This document shows positions 26,652 to 34,107 of a stretch of 56,297 nt of DNA, one piece after another (position 1 is the stretch's first letter; each line of letters begins with the position of its first letter). Under the pieces are notes generated by a model. It was not told where the DNA came from, did not search any database, and was given only the letters and a program-made list of their open reading frames with translations. The stretch comes from Pseudomonadota bacterium (GTDB lineage Bacteria > Pseudomonadota > Gammaproteobacteria > Steroidobacterales > Steroidobacteraceae), in the NCBI GenBank assembly GCA_021792555.1, contig JAJYUL010000022.1, forward strand, positions 1-56,297, written 5' to 3'. The translations under genes were made by a program, and so were the position numbers.

Positions 26652-28101
26652 ACACACCCTGCAGAAACCACCGATGGGGCGGCTCGCGCTCGCGGAACAG
26701 CCACAGCCGCCGCCCGTGCACGTCGCGGGCGTTGTAGTAATCGCGGGCGACGTCCCGCCCGTCCCACCAGCCAGTCTCGATCCGCTCCGGATCGCCTTCG
26801 AGGCGCAATGCGCCGCGGTAGCGTGGCAGGCCGCCGCGCTGGCGCAGCAGCCGCGGCGACGGCAACAGCCACAAGGGGCGAGCCGCAAAGCGGTGAGCGC
26901 CCACGGACGCGTGAGCGGGGTGCCCTGCCCCCAGGGACGGGCACTGCGGGGCGCCTGCGGGCGATGCCGGGCACGCCTCAGGCCCCGCGACCCGCCAGGC
27001 CGCCTCCGGCCGATGGTCGGCCACGAGCGCGAGCGTCTCGAGCGACTCCGGACCGAGACGGGCGCGCAGCCGCTCGATGAGATCGACGCCGCTCGCCGCG
27101 GCGAGGCCGCCCCGCTCGCCCGGCTGCCACAGTCCCGCCGAGTGCATCGGCCGCGACACGGGCAGACCGGCGCGCAGCTCGCAGGCGCGCACCGGTTCGG
27201 GCAATGCGAGCAGGCGCAGACGCTCATCCAGCAACTGCGCGAGCCGGGCCGCATCCGCCAGCGGCGCGCCGAGCCGCAGCACGCAGCGGGTGGGCTCGGC
27301 GTGCCGATGCCACAGACGGCACTCAAGCGCCAACACCCCGCACTGGCGCGCCGTGAGGAAGCGGCCGAGCTCATCGAGCAGCGGCCGCAGCGCGGCGCCG
27401 AGCAGCGCGTGGCTCGCCGACTCGCAGGGCAGCTCGCGGCGGCGGCGGAAGCGCACCGGCGCCTCGAACCGCTCGCGCGGGTCGCTCATGCGCCCGGTGA
27501 GCCGATCCAGATCGGCGAGCCGCGCCGGGCCGAAGCGCTGCGCAAACCCGGCGCGCGGCAAACGCAGCGCCTGGCCGATGGTGCGCACACCGAGGCAGGC
27601 CAGCCGTTCGATCAGCTCCGGCGGCCAACGCAACGCCGTGAGCGGCAGCGCACCGAGCGAGCCGGCAAGCCGTGCCGCATCCAACACCTCGAGCGCCCGG
27701 CCGGCGCGCGCACCGGCGAGCGCAGCGAGCGGTGTCGGCGCGAACGCCACAGTGGCCGGCAGCCTCAGGTCGGCGCACTCCCCGGCCATCGCATCGCGCA
27801 GCCCCTGCACGCCGCCGAACAGGTGCAGGCTGGAGCGGACCTCGAGCAGCAGCCCATCGGGCGGCGCGAGGCTGACACGGGGGGTGAAGCGCAGCGCGCG
27901 CGTGGCCAGGGTCTGCAGAATCCGTGACGCAGCCGGAGCCGCCGGCGCCGCGAGAGCAGGCACGTGTACACCGAGCCACAGCGGCTCGCCCGCCGGGCGC
28001 ACGGGAAGCCCCCGCGGCGCCACCGGCTGCACGGGCGTCCGTGGAGCCTGCTGCGGCAGACTCGCCGGCGCAAACAGATCGATCGTCCTCGGCGCGCGCA
28101 T
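26644..28101 (-). CDS. imuB: ImuB, inactive Y-family polymerase subunit of the mutasome
   Basis: Scaffold that links DnaE2 to the beta clamp. The start is the ATG of an ATGA overlap with imuA, giving 485 residues. It reads MRAPRTIDLF, then a Y-family-like fold: PLWLGVHVPALA (about 45-56), LLLEVRSSLHLFGGVQGL (about 84-101), PTPLAALAGARAG, a helix-hairpin-helix little-finger junction LACLGVRTIGQALRLPRAGF, and an ERFEAPVRF little-finger start. The acidic metal ligands of active Y-family enzymes are not evident, as expected for ImuB. The end HRWFLQGVYG is the characteristic ImuB C-terminus. Downstream of lexA-imuA, upstream of dnaE2. Confidence 0.92.
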   Translation of the reverse strand: MRAPRTIDLFAPASLPQQAPRTPVQPVAPRGLPVRPAGEPLWLGVHVPALAAPAAPAASRILQTLATRALRFTPRVSLAPPDGLLLEVRSSLHLFGGVQGLRDAMAGECADLRLPATVAFAPTPLAALAGARAGRALEVLDAARLAGSLGALPLTALRWPPELIERLACLGVRTIGQALRLPRAGFAQRFGPARLADLDRLTGRMSDPRERFEAPVRFRRRRELPCESASHALLGAALRPLLDELGRFLTARQCGVLALECRLWHRHAEPTRCVLRLGAPLADAARLAQLLDERLRLLALPEPVRACELRAGLPVSRPMHSAGLWQPGERGGLAAASGVDLIERLRARLGPESLETLALVADHRPEAAWRVAGPEACPASPAGAPQCPSLGAGHPAHASVGAHRFAARPLWLLPSPRLLRQRGGLPRYRGALRLEGDPERIETGWWDGRDVARDYYNARDVHGRRLWLFREREPPHRWFLQGVYG

Positions 28102-28805
28102 CACGGCACCCCGCCAGGCTCGCCCCGGGCCGCCGTCCAGGTCAGATCGAGTGCGCCGCGCGCCCCGCCGCGGCTCTTGAGCAGCGTGACCCGCACGCCC
28201 GCCCCGCGCGGCTCGAGCGCCACCCGCAGCATCGCCGGGGAGGCCTCGCGGGCCGACTCGCGCGGCCGGAACAACACTCCGAGCGCATTGCCGCGCTGCG
28301 CCGCGAGCTGCAGACGGCGCACCTGCCGGGCGGAGGCCTGCTTCGCCCAGGCGAGCACGCTGTCGCATGCGCCAGAGCCGAGCGCCTGCTCGAAGGCCCA
28401 CAGGGCGGCAGGCCACCGCTCACGCTGGGGGGCGCGCACGATGAGCAGACGGGTGAGCGCGATGCCCGCGGCCGAGAGCGCCGGGGCGAAGGGCTGCAGC
28501 GGCGGCGCCACCCACACGCACCAGCGCGCCTCGCTCCGGCGGGTGATGGCCGCAAGCGCCGGCAGGATCAGCCGCAGCTCGCCCTGCCCGAACCGCGCCG
28601 GGAGAATCTCGATCAGACCGCTGCGCGGCCAGCCGCCGCCCGGCAGCCGCTCATCGAGCGGCGCGAATCCGCTCGGCCAGACCGGCGCCCGCGATGCCGA
28701 TCCGGCCCGCCAGAGGGCCGGATGCGCGAGCAGCCGCTCGAGGCGCGGGTCCACAGACGGCGGGGACGACGGCACGGCGCCCTGCCGGGGCAGATCGGCG
28801 GCCAT
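28101..28805 (-). CDS. imuA: ImuA, RecA/SulA-like mutasome protein
   Basis: About 234 residues. Related to RecA and SulA folds; it is required with ImuB for DnaE2-dependent mutagenesis in other bacteria. Visible features: GFAPLDERLPGGGWPRSGLIEIL (about 46-68), which corresponds to the RecA-like N-terminal strand and P-loop position, RWCVWVAPPLQPFAPAL, LLIVRAPQRERWPAALWAFEQAL, and a C-terminal VTLLKSRGGARGALDLTW typical of ImuA. The canonical Walker A GKT is absent. Start is ambiguous between ATG 28805 and GTG 28811. It begins about 18 bp after the lexA stop and overlaps imuB by 4 nt. Confidence 0.9.
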   Translation of the reverse strand: MAADLPRQGAVPSSPPSVDPRLERLLAHPALWRAGSASRAPVWPSGFAPLDERLPGGGWPRSGLIEILPARFGQGELRLILPALAAITRRSEARWCVWVAPPLQPFAPALSAAGIALTRLLIVRAPQRERWPAALWAFEQALGSGACDSVLAWAKQASARQVRRLQLAAQRGNALGVLFRPRESAREASPAMLRVALEPRGAGVRVTLLKSRGGARGALDLTWTAARGEPGGVP

Positions 28806-28823
28806 GGACACCGGCGTGCGCCA

Positions 28824-29447
28824 CTACATCAGGCCGTGGCTCTTCCCCCGGCGCAACACCCCGACCACGATGCCCTCGATCAGCAGCGACTGCTCCTTCA
28901 GATCGACCCGGATGGGCTCGAAGTCGCTGTTCTCCGGCAACAGCCAGACCACCGAGCCTTCCTGGCGGTAACGCTTCACCGTGACCTCGTTCTCCAGGCG
29001 CGCCACGACGATCTGCCGGCTGCGCACATCCGGGGTGCGATGCACCGCGACCAGATCCCCATCGAGGATGCCGGCGTCCTTCATGCTCATGCCGGTGACT
29101 TTGAGCAGGTAATGCGGCCGGGGCTGGAACACCCCCGGATCGATGTCGAGCCGCGCCTCGATGTTCTCCTCTGAAAAGATCGGCCGCCCGGCGGCGACCC
29201 GCCCGATCAGCGGCAAGCCGATCTGCTCGCGGATGGTGTCCTTCAGCTGGATGCCGCGCGAGGCGCCCGGCACCAGCGCGATGACCCCTTTGCGCGCCAG
29301 GGCGCGCAGATGATCTTCGGCCGCATTGGCCGAGCGGAAGCCCAGCTCGCGCGCGATTTCCGCCCGGGTGGGCGGCATGCCGGAGTGCGCGATGAAGCGC
29401 TGGATGAGCCGCAGAACCTCTGTTTGCCGGGGGGTGAGATCAGACAT
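28824..29447 (-). CDS. lexA: SOS repressor LexA
   Basis: Represses SOS genes until RecA-stimulated self-cleavage. From the ATG at 29447 the protein has 207 residues and is close to E. coli LexA. Winged helix at 1-70 ([14 protein letters not shown]; recognition region [19 protein letters not shown], 36-54), cleavage bond A86-G87 in RVAAGRP, catalytic S121 (TGMSMKDAG) and K158 (VTVKRY). The recognition helix being E. coli-like predicts a CTGT-N8-ACAG-type operator. It heads the imuA-imuB-dnaE2 operon, so the mutasome shares lexA autoregulation. Confidence 0.97.
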   Translation of the reverse strand: MSDLTPRQTEVLRLIQRFIAHSGMPPTRAEIARELGFRSANAAEDHLRALARKGVIALVPGASRGIQLKDTIREQIGLPLIGRVAAGRPIFSEENIEARLDIDPGVFQPRPHYLLKVTGMSMKDAGILDGDLVAVHRTPDVRSRQIVVARLENEVTVKRYRQEGSVVWLLPENSDFEPIRVDLKEQSLLIEGIVVGVLRRGKSHGLM

Positions 29448-29462
29448 GGCGGTGCCTGTTCG

Positions 29463-29491
29463 TTTATACACTGCTGTCAGTATATCCACAA
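29463..29491 (-). promoter_or_regulatory. lexA promoter with operator-like spacer
   Basis: Minus strand: -35 TTGTGG (29491-29486), 17-bp spacer, -10 TATAAA (29468-29463). The spacer and -35 contain CTGTCAGTATATCCAC (plus-strand 29474-29489), which matches the E. coli SOS consensus at 11 of 16 positions, nested with the inverted repeat TATAC-N10-GTATA (29465-29484). Location across the spacer fits repression by LexA. The leader is only about 10 nt. The promoter is convincing; the operator boundaries are inferred. Confidence 0.6.
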
Positions 29492-29826
29492 TTCATCGTT
29501 TGGCAAGCCATCCGCTCGCCACGGTGCAGCCGACGTACTGCACCGCCCTCGCATCACCACGCCTGCCCTGCGTCCACATCCACACTGCGCTCATTCACGC
29601 GATCCATTTTGTCTCCACACTCGCAGACGCACTCCCATTCAGCCTCCATTCATTTGCGCATCCAACCCCGCCTGCACGAACTCAAAATCCAATAAAATCA
29701 GCATGAAGAGGGTTGCAATCCCCGCACAAATTTGTTGGACTTGCGAACTCGAGTCGTGGGGGATGCTCCACCTCGGTTCGTTTGCATTTTCAGGACTTCC
29801 TCAATCAACAACCCCAAGGGGACTAT
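29492..29826. other. Long divergent intergenic region lexA / lipoprotein gene
   Basis: About 335 bp without a credible gene; base composition is clearly less GC-rich than the flanks. It holds an isolated -10-like TAAAAT (29693-29698), a perfect ACAAATTTGT palindrome (29727-29736) and the ribosome site AAGGGG (29816-29821) of the lipoprotein gene. I could not find a convincing -35 for the lipoprotein. Confidence 0.5.
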
Positions 29827-30156
29827 ATGAAGTACGCGAGCGTAGTGAAGGTGGCCGCGGCCGCGGCACTCGTGGCCGGTCTCGCCGGCTGCCAGAACCT
29901 GACCCCCATCAAGTCGGATATCGCCAACCTGAAGTCGCAGGTTGCCCAGCTGCAAACCCAGGTCTCCGCGGCTCAGAGCACCGCCGACAAGGCCAACAGC
30001 ACCGCCGAGGCTGCCATGAACGCAGCTGATCAGAAGTCCGCCGCTGCTCAGAGCACCGCCAATGAGGCGCTCTCGCTCGCGCAGTCGAACAAGGCGGCGA
30101 TCGACGCCACCAACGAGAAGATCGACCGCATGTTCAAGCGTTCGATCTCCAAGTAA
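29827..30156 (+). CDS. OprI/Lpp-type outer membrane lipoprotein
   Basis: 109 residues: lipoprotein signal ending in the lipobox LAGC (Cys about 20), then a long Ala/Ser/Gln-rich heptad coiled coil (PIKSDIANLKSQVAQLQTQV onward, about 25-100) and a C-terminal lysine in DRMFKRSISK. This is the design of Lpp and OprI: acylated N-terminus in the outer membrane, trimeric coiled coil, and a terminal lysine that can be joined to peptidoglycan. The repeated QSTA(D/N) units are internal duplications of the heptad. Strong terminator follows and AAGGGG precedes the ATG, so it is a monocistronic, probably abundant transcript. An upstream in-frame start at 29713 only adds non-signal residues. Confidence 0.88.
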   Translation: MKYASVVKVAAAAALVAGLAGCQNLTPIKSDIANLKSQVAQLQTQVSAAQSTADKANSTAEAAMNAADQKSAAAQSTANEALSLAQSNKAAIDATNEKIDRMFKRSISK

Positions 30157-30175
30157 GAGCAACAACGCTCCTACG

Positions 30176-30207
30176 AAAAACGCCGCGCACCGCGCGGCGT
30201 TTTTTTT
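30176..30207 (+). terminator. Strong rho-independent terminator
   Basis: Eight-bp GC stem CGCCGCGC/GCGCGGCG with ACC loop (30181-30199), preceded by AAAAA and followed by eight T (30200-30207). It lies 20 bp after the lipoprotein stop. This is the only classic U-tract terminator I saw in the window. Confidence 0.95.
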
Positions 30208-30295
30208 GCGCAGGGGTGCTACTACGCACATGCCCAAGGAAGCGAAGAACATGCGCCTTCCGAGACCGAGCCGGGGGCTTCCTTTAGGCTCGGGG

Positions 30296-30723
30296 TCAGC
30301 TAACCCGCGCAGTCTCCGCAGACTCACACGAAGACAATAGGTCCGTCGCAACGGCCTCAAATACAGAGAATGCCTGAGCATACTCAGGGTTAGATGAGCC
30401 GTAAACCAGCCGCACCCGTGTGTCGCCGTAGCGAGCCTGAAGCTCGGAATGCCTCCTGGCGGCTCGAGTATTTCTTTCAGGACCCTCACGGGATCGGAAT
30501 CGAGCTCACGGTCTTGTCCTTCAAACTCCTCGCGCTCCTTTGACACCGGCGCCGCAAGGATAGCCCGGGCCGGCCCCAAAGTATTGGAAGCGCCCAGGGC
30601 TATCTGCGCCACATCGTACATATGGCGAACGAGCGCCCGGTCCAGATCGTGCCGAGCGTCGCAGGCGGCCATCTGCAACCCGCCGCCTGCGCGATTCGCT
30701 GCACGCTTGAATTCAACGCGAGT
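30296..30723 (-). pseudogene. Frameshifted C-terminal remnant, probably AbiEii-type nucleotidyltransferase toxin
   Basis: No intact gene spans this region, but two minus-strand frames join into one protein-like sequence. Frame A (30723 to about 30480) reads RVEFKRAANRAGGG, then ALVRHMYDVAQIALGAS and EREEFEGQDRELDSDPVRVL. Frame B (about 30480 to a TGA at 30296) continues RYGDTRVRLVYGSSNPEYAQ and AFSVFEAVATDLLSS. The order LVRH-x-YD, then F-x2-Q...DP, then VYG is how I remember the C-terminal half of AbiEii/DUF1814 toxins. A stop precedes frame A at 30724-30726, and the N-terminal nucleotidyltransferase part is not recognisable. No AbiEi antitoxin is nearby. Lower GC than the flanks suggests acquired and decayed DNA. 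Family assignment is from memory. Confidence 0.45.
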
Positions 30724-31010
30724 TCATTCAGATGCTGCGTGGCTCGCGCGGCCGCGAAATGCAATCACGCTCGAATGCGTCGAACGCGCCCGATCGGATC
30801 ACGTTGTACCGCCGATCGGTCTCGCCGCTGCGCGGGCATTGCGCAATCTGATCTCTTGCGGATCGTGGCCCATGGCGGGAGCACATTCGTCGTGCCCAGC
30901 GAACGGTCCATCGCAATTTCCGTCGGCACGGAACGCTCGCGGTCCGCGCCGGTCGCATAGTGCTCGTCTTTGTCGCCACCCCGGGACACCGGCGGGCGAA
31001 CACCCGTGGG
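30724..31010. other. Non-coding stretch upstream of the M61 gene
   Basis: About 290 bp with no frame on either strand that looks like a protein. It may contain further decayed sequence of the remnant at 30296-30723, since the base composition is similar, but I could not align any frame to the expected N-terminal half. Confidence 0.4.
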
Positions 31011-31023
31011 GAAGGAGATCAAT

Positions 31024-32943
31024 GTGAAGCTGAAGTCAATGTGCTCGGTATTGGCCGTCGCGGTCATTGCGCTCAACAGTACGGCAGGCGCCGCAGGCCT
31101 CATCCCGGAGCCGAATGCCAATGCGGTGCCGTACGCCACCAAGGCGGACCCCGAGACCCTGGTCTTGGATGCGCGCATGGCCGGACGCGGGATTGCGATC
31201 TCAACGCTGCACATTCCCGTGCGGCCGGGTCCGTTCACGTTTGTTTATCCGAAGTGGATTCCGGGCTATCACTCGCCCGCTGGCGTGCTGGCGGACATTT
31301 CACAATTGAAGGTGAGTGCCGACGGGCAGCCGCTCCCCTGGCGACGTGACAAGGTCGACATGTACGCCTTCCACGTGACGGTACCCGCCGGGGTGCGTTC
31401 GATCAAAGTGCAATTCACCATGCTGTTAAATGGCGGCACGAGCAGGCGGGCGACACCGGATCTTGCCACCATCTGCTGGACGCGGGCGTTCTTCTACCAA
31501 AACGACATCAACTACCATCATTACTATCTGCGGGCGAGCATCATCCTGCCGAAGGGCTGGGGATACGCTACGGCGCTCACCACGGTGAGTCGGGTGGGCC
31601 AGCGGGTCAACTTCGCCGAGGAGCCGTTGACCTATGTCGGGGACTCTCCTCTGTTCACGGGTCGCTATTACCGCAAGGTCCAGTTGTGGCATCAGGGCAG
31701 TGCCCATATGTGGCTCGACATGTTTGCCGATGCGCCGCAGGAGCTCGACGTCCCGGCCAAGCTGCTGGCCGCATACAAACGCTTGCCGGACGAGGCGTTC
31801 GCATTGTACGGCTCACGTCATTGGTACAACTACCACGCGCTGCTCGCGCTCTCGAACCACATCAGCCACGATGGGATCGAGCACCATCAGTCGAGCGACG
31901 ATCGCGCATCGGCCGACTTCATGACGAATCCCGACCAGCAGCTGCTCGGCGGGGACCTCGTTCCGCATGAGTTTTCGCACTCCTGGAACGGCAAATACCG
32001 CCGGCCGTGGGATCTGAAGACGGACAACTACCAGATTCCGCAGCGCACGGATCTGCTGTGGGTGTACGAGGGCATGAATCAGTATCTGGGCGATCTGCTC
32101 TCGTTCCGCAGCGGCATTCGCAAGCCGAGCGAATACCCGCAATACCTGGCCATGATCTACAACCAAATGGCGAGCGAGCCGGGCCGCGACACCGAGCCAT
32201 TGATCGATCTGACGACCGGTGCGCCGTATTTCTACATGACGGCCACTGGACAGTACCCGTCGCTGCGCCGTTCGGCCGGAGACTTCTACACCGAGGGCGA
32301 GCTGCTCTGGCTCGACGTCGACACGATTATCCGTGCACGCACGCACGGCAAGAAGTCGCTCGATGATTTCTGGCACCTGTACTCGGAACCGAAATTCACC
32401 GGTCCGATCACCAAGCCCTATACGCGGGCGGACATCGAACATCTGCTCAATGAGGTCTGCCCGTACGACTGGCACGCGTTCTTCCAGCGTCACGTGTACG
32501 AGGTGTCCAAGCTGCCGCCCACCGGAGAGCTCAAGCGCTCGGGATGGCGGCTGGTGTACAGCGCCAAGCCCAACCCGTTCATCACTGCGGCCCAACAGAC
32601 GTACCACGTGGATTATCAGTGGCTCACCTACGGTTTCAACGTCGGCCGCTCCGGCGCGCTGTCCGATGTGCGTGAGGGCTCGCCGGCGTGGCAGGCCGGG
32701 ATGTCCCCGGGGATGAAGCTCATCGCGGTCGACGGCCAGAAGTTCTCGCCGGATGTGCTCACGTACTATCTGCGCGAAGCGGCGCACGACCATGCGCCGA
32801 CGCGATTCACTATCGCCCAGGATGGTTGGGTCCGCACCATCGCGGTCAGCTATTTCGGCGGTCCCCGGTATCCGCACCTGGTGCGCATCCCCGGCACGCA
32901 GAACATGCTGGCCAAGATCATGGCGCCGCACGCCGGGCGCTGA
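31024..32943 (+). CDS. Secreted M61-family (glycyl aminopeptidase-like) metallopeptidase
   Basis: Zinc aminopeptidase-like protein of family M61, exported to periplasm or beyond. The start is GTG at 31024, six bases after AAGGAG, giving 639 residues with a signal peptide (CSVLAVAVIALNSTAGA, cleaved about residue 23). The N-terminal beta domain (about 30-210) is followed by the catalytic domain with HEFSHSW (315-321) and the third ligand E349 in WVYEGMNQY, and a C-terminal PDZ-like domain (about 535-620, GFNVGRSGALSDVREGSPAW). Codon use is less GC-rich than the housekeeping neighbours. It lies between the lipoprotein/toxin-remnant region and fabH, is convergent with fabH, and seems to be a stand-alone gene. 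Confidence 0.92.
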   Translation: MKLKSMCSVLAVAVIALNSTAGAAGLIPEPNANAVPYATKADPETLVLDARMAGRGIAISTLHIPVRPGPFTFVYPKWIPGYHSPAGVLADISQLKVSADGQPLPWRRDKVDMYAFHVTVPAGVRSIKVQFTMLLNGGTSRRATPDLATICWTRAFFYQNDINYHHYYLRASIILPKGWGYATALTTVSRVGQRVNFAEEPLTYVGDSPLFTGRYYRKVQLWHQGSAHMWLDMFADAPQELDVPAKLLAAYKRLPDEAFALYGSRHWYNYHALLALSNHISHDGIEHHQSSDDRASADFMTNPDQQLLGGDLVPHEFSHSWNGKYRRPWDLKTDNYQIPQRTDLLWVYEGMNQYLGDLLSFRSGIRKPSEYPQYLAMIYNQMASEPGRDTEPLIDLTTGAPYFYMTATGQYPSLRRSAGDFYTEGELLWLDVDTIIRARTHGKKSLDDFWHLYSEPKFTGPITKPYTRADIEHLLNEVCPYDWHAFFQRHVYEVSKLPPTGELKRSGWRLVYSAKPNPFITAAQQTYHVDYQWLTYGFNVGRSGALSDVREGSPAWQAGMSPGMKLIAVDGQKFSPDVLTYYLREAAHDHAPTRFTIAQDGWVRTIAVSYFGGPRYPHLVRIPGTQNMLAKIMAPHAGR

Positions 32944-32959
32944 GAACGCCACGCACACG

Positions 32960-32991
32960 CCACGGCCCGGACCTGTCGGTCCGGGCCGTGG
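32960..32991. terminator. Perfect 14-bp GC hairpin between M61 gene and fabH
   Basis: CCACGGCCCGGACC pairs perfectly with GGTCCGGGCCGTGG around a TGTC loop, 17 bp after the M61 stop. No T-tract follows on either strand. A further smaller hairpin (GTGCGCGGC/GCCGCGCAC) lies near 33070-33095. It probably marks the 3' ends of both converging transcripts. Confidence 0.6.
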
Positions 32992-33153
32992 GTGACTGTG
33001 CGCCGCACCGCGGGCTGCACGGTGCTGACCTTGGAGCATCGGGTTCGGCGCGGCTCGGCCCGCGGCGCTGTGCGCGGCGGTGGTGCCGCGCACCGTCCGG
33101 CTCCGGGCGCTGACCGTGCAGTGCGCAGGCCGTGCCGGTCCTGCGCGGCGCTC

Positions 33154-34107
33154 TCAGTAGCGGATCAGCGCCGAGCCCCAGGTGAACCCGCCGCCGAAGG
33201 CCTCGAGCAGCATCAGCTGGCCGCGCTGGATCTTGCCCGAGCGCACCCCGTAATCGAGCGCGAGCGGCACGGAGGCCGCCGAGGTGTTGCCGTGGTCCTG
33301 CACGGTGGTGATCACCCGCTCCATCGGCAGATCGAGCCGGCGGGCCGTCGCCTGAATGATGCGCAGATTCGCCTGGTGCGGCACCAGCCAGTCGAGCGCC
33401 GAGCGCTCGAGATGGTTGGCCGTGAGCGCCTCGTCGATCGACTTGCTCAGCGTATTCACCGCGACCTTGAACACCTCGTTGCCGGTCATGGTGATCGCGC
33501 GGCGAGTCTTGGACAGATCCGTGCCGCCGCCGCTGTAGAGCAGATCCTTGTAGGCGCCGTCGGCGTGCAGATGGGTCGAGAGGATGCCCGGCTCGGCGGA
33601 GGGCTCGAGCAGCACCGCGCCGGCGCCGTCGGCAAACAGCACCGCCGTGGACCGGTCGCTCCAGTCGGTGATGCGCGAGAGCGTCTCGGCGCCGATGGCG
33701 AGCGCCCGGCGGGCCTCCCCGGCGCGCACGAACTTGTCGGCGATCGCCAGCGCGTACATGAAGCCGCTGCAGGCAGTCTCGACGCTGAACGCCGGCACTC
33801 CGCGGCAGCCGAGCCGCGCCTGCAGCAGCACCCCGCAGTTCGGGAACCACATGTCGGGCGTGGTCGTGCCGAAGGCGATGAAGTCGACCTCCTCGGGCTT
33901 GCAGCCGGCCGCATCGAGCGCCGCACGCACGGCCCGCTCGGCCAGATCGACCGTGGTCTGGCCATCGGCGGCGATGTGCCGCCGCTCGATGCCGGTGCGC
34001 TCGCGGATCCACTGGTCGGTGGTGTCCACCATCTTTTCGAGATCGAAATTGGTGAGGACTTTCTCGGGCAGATACGAGCCCGTTCCGGCGATGCGCGAAT
34101 AAATCAA
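33154..34107 (-). CDS. fabH: Beta-ketoacyl-ACP synthase III
   Basis: Starts fatty acid synthesis by condensing acetyl-CoA with malonyl-ACP. From the TTG at 34107 the protein has 317 residues and begins IYSRIAGTGSYLPEKVLTN, the usual FabH N-terminus. The catalytic triad is present: C113 (VETACSGFMYAL), H244 (WLVPHQANLRI) and N274 (DHGNTSAAS). The TTG overlaps the plsX stop by 4 nt (TTGA). It is the last gene of yceD-rpmF-plsX-fabH; fabD, fabG and acpP, which follow in most gammaproteobacteria, are absent, and a convergent M61 gene is found instead. Confidence 0.97.
   Translation of the reverse strand: MIYSRIAGTGSYLPEKVLTNFDLEKMVDTTDQWIRERTGIERRHIAADGQTTVDLAERAVRAALDAAGCKPEEVDFIAFGTTTPDMWFPNCGVLLQARLGCRGVPAFSVETACSGFMYALAIADKFVRAGEARRALAIGAETLSRITDWSDRSTAVLFADGAGAVLLEPSAEPGILSTHLHADGAYKDLLYSGGGTDLSKTRRAITMTGNEVFKVAVNTLSKSIDEALTANHLERSALDWLVPHQANLRIIQATARRLDLPMERVITTVQDHGNTSAASVPLALDYGVRSGKIQRGQLMLLEAFGGGFTWGSALIRY

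Noticed and set aside
26652-27374. N-terminal extension of DnaE2 in the same open frame
   Set aside because: It overlaps ImuB codons entirely; DnaE2 homology begins at MDERRAATPYAELH (26651), giving the normal family length.
30449-31027. Plus-strand 192-codon frame opposite the toxin remnant
   Set aside because: Ser/Arg/Ala-rich, no homology or start signals; it is the mirror of minus-strand remnant DNA.
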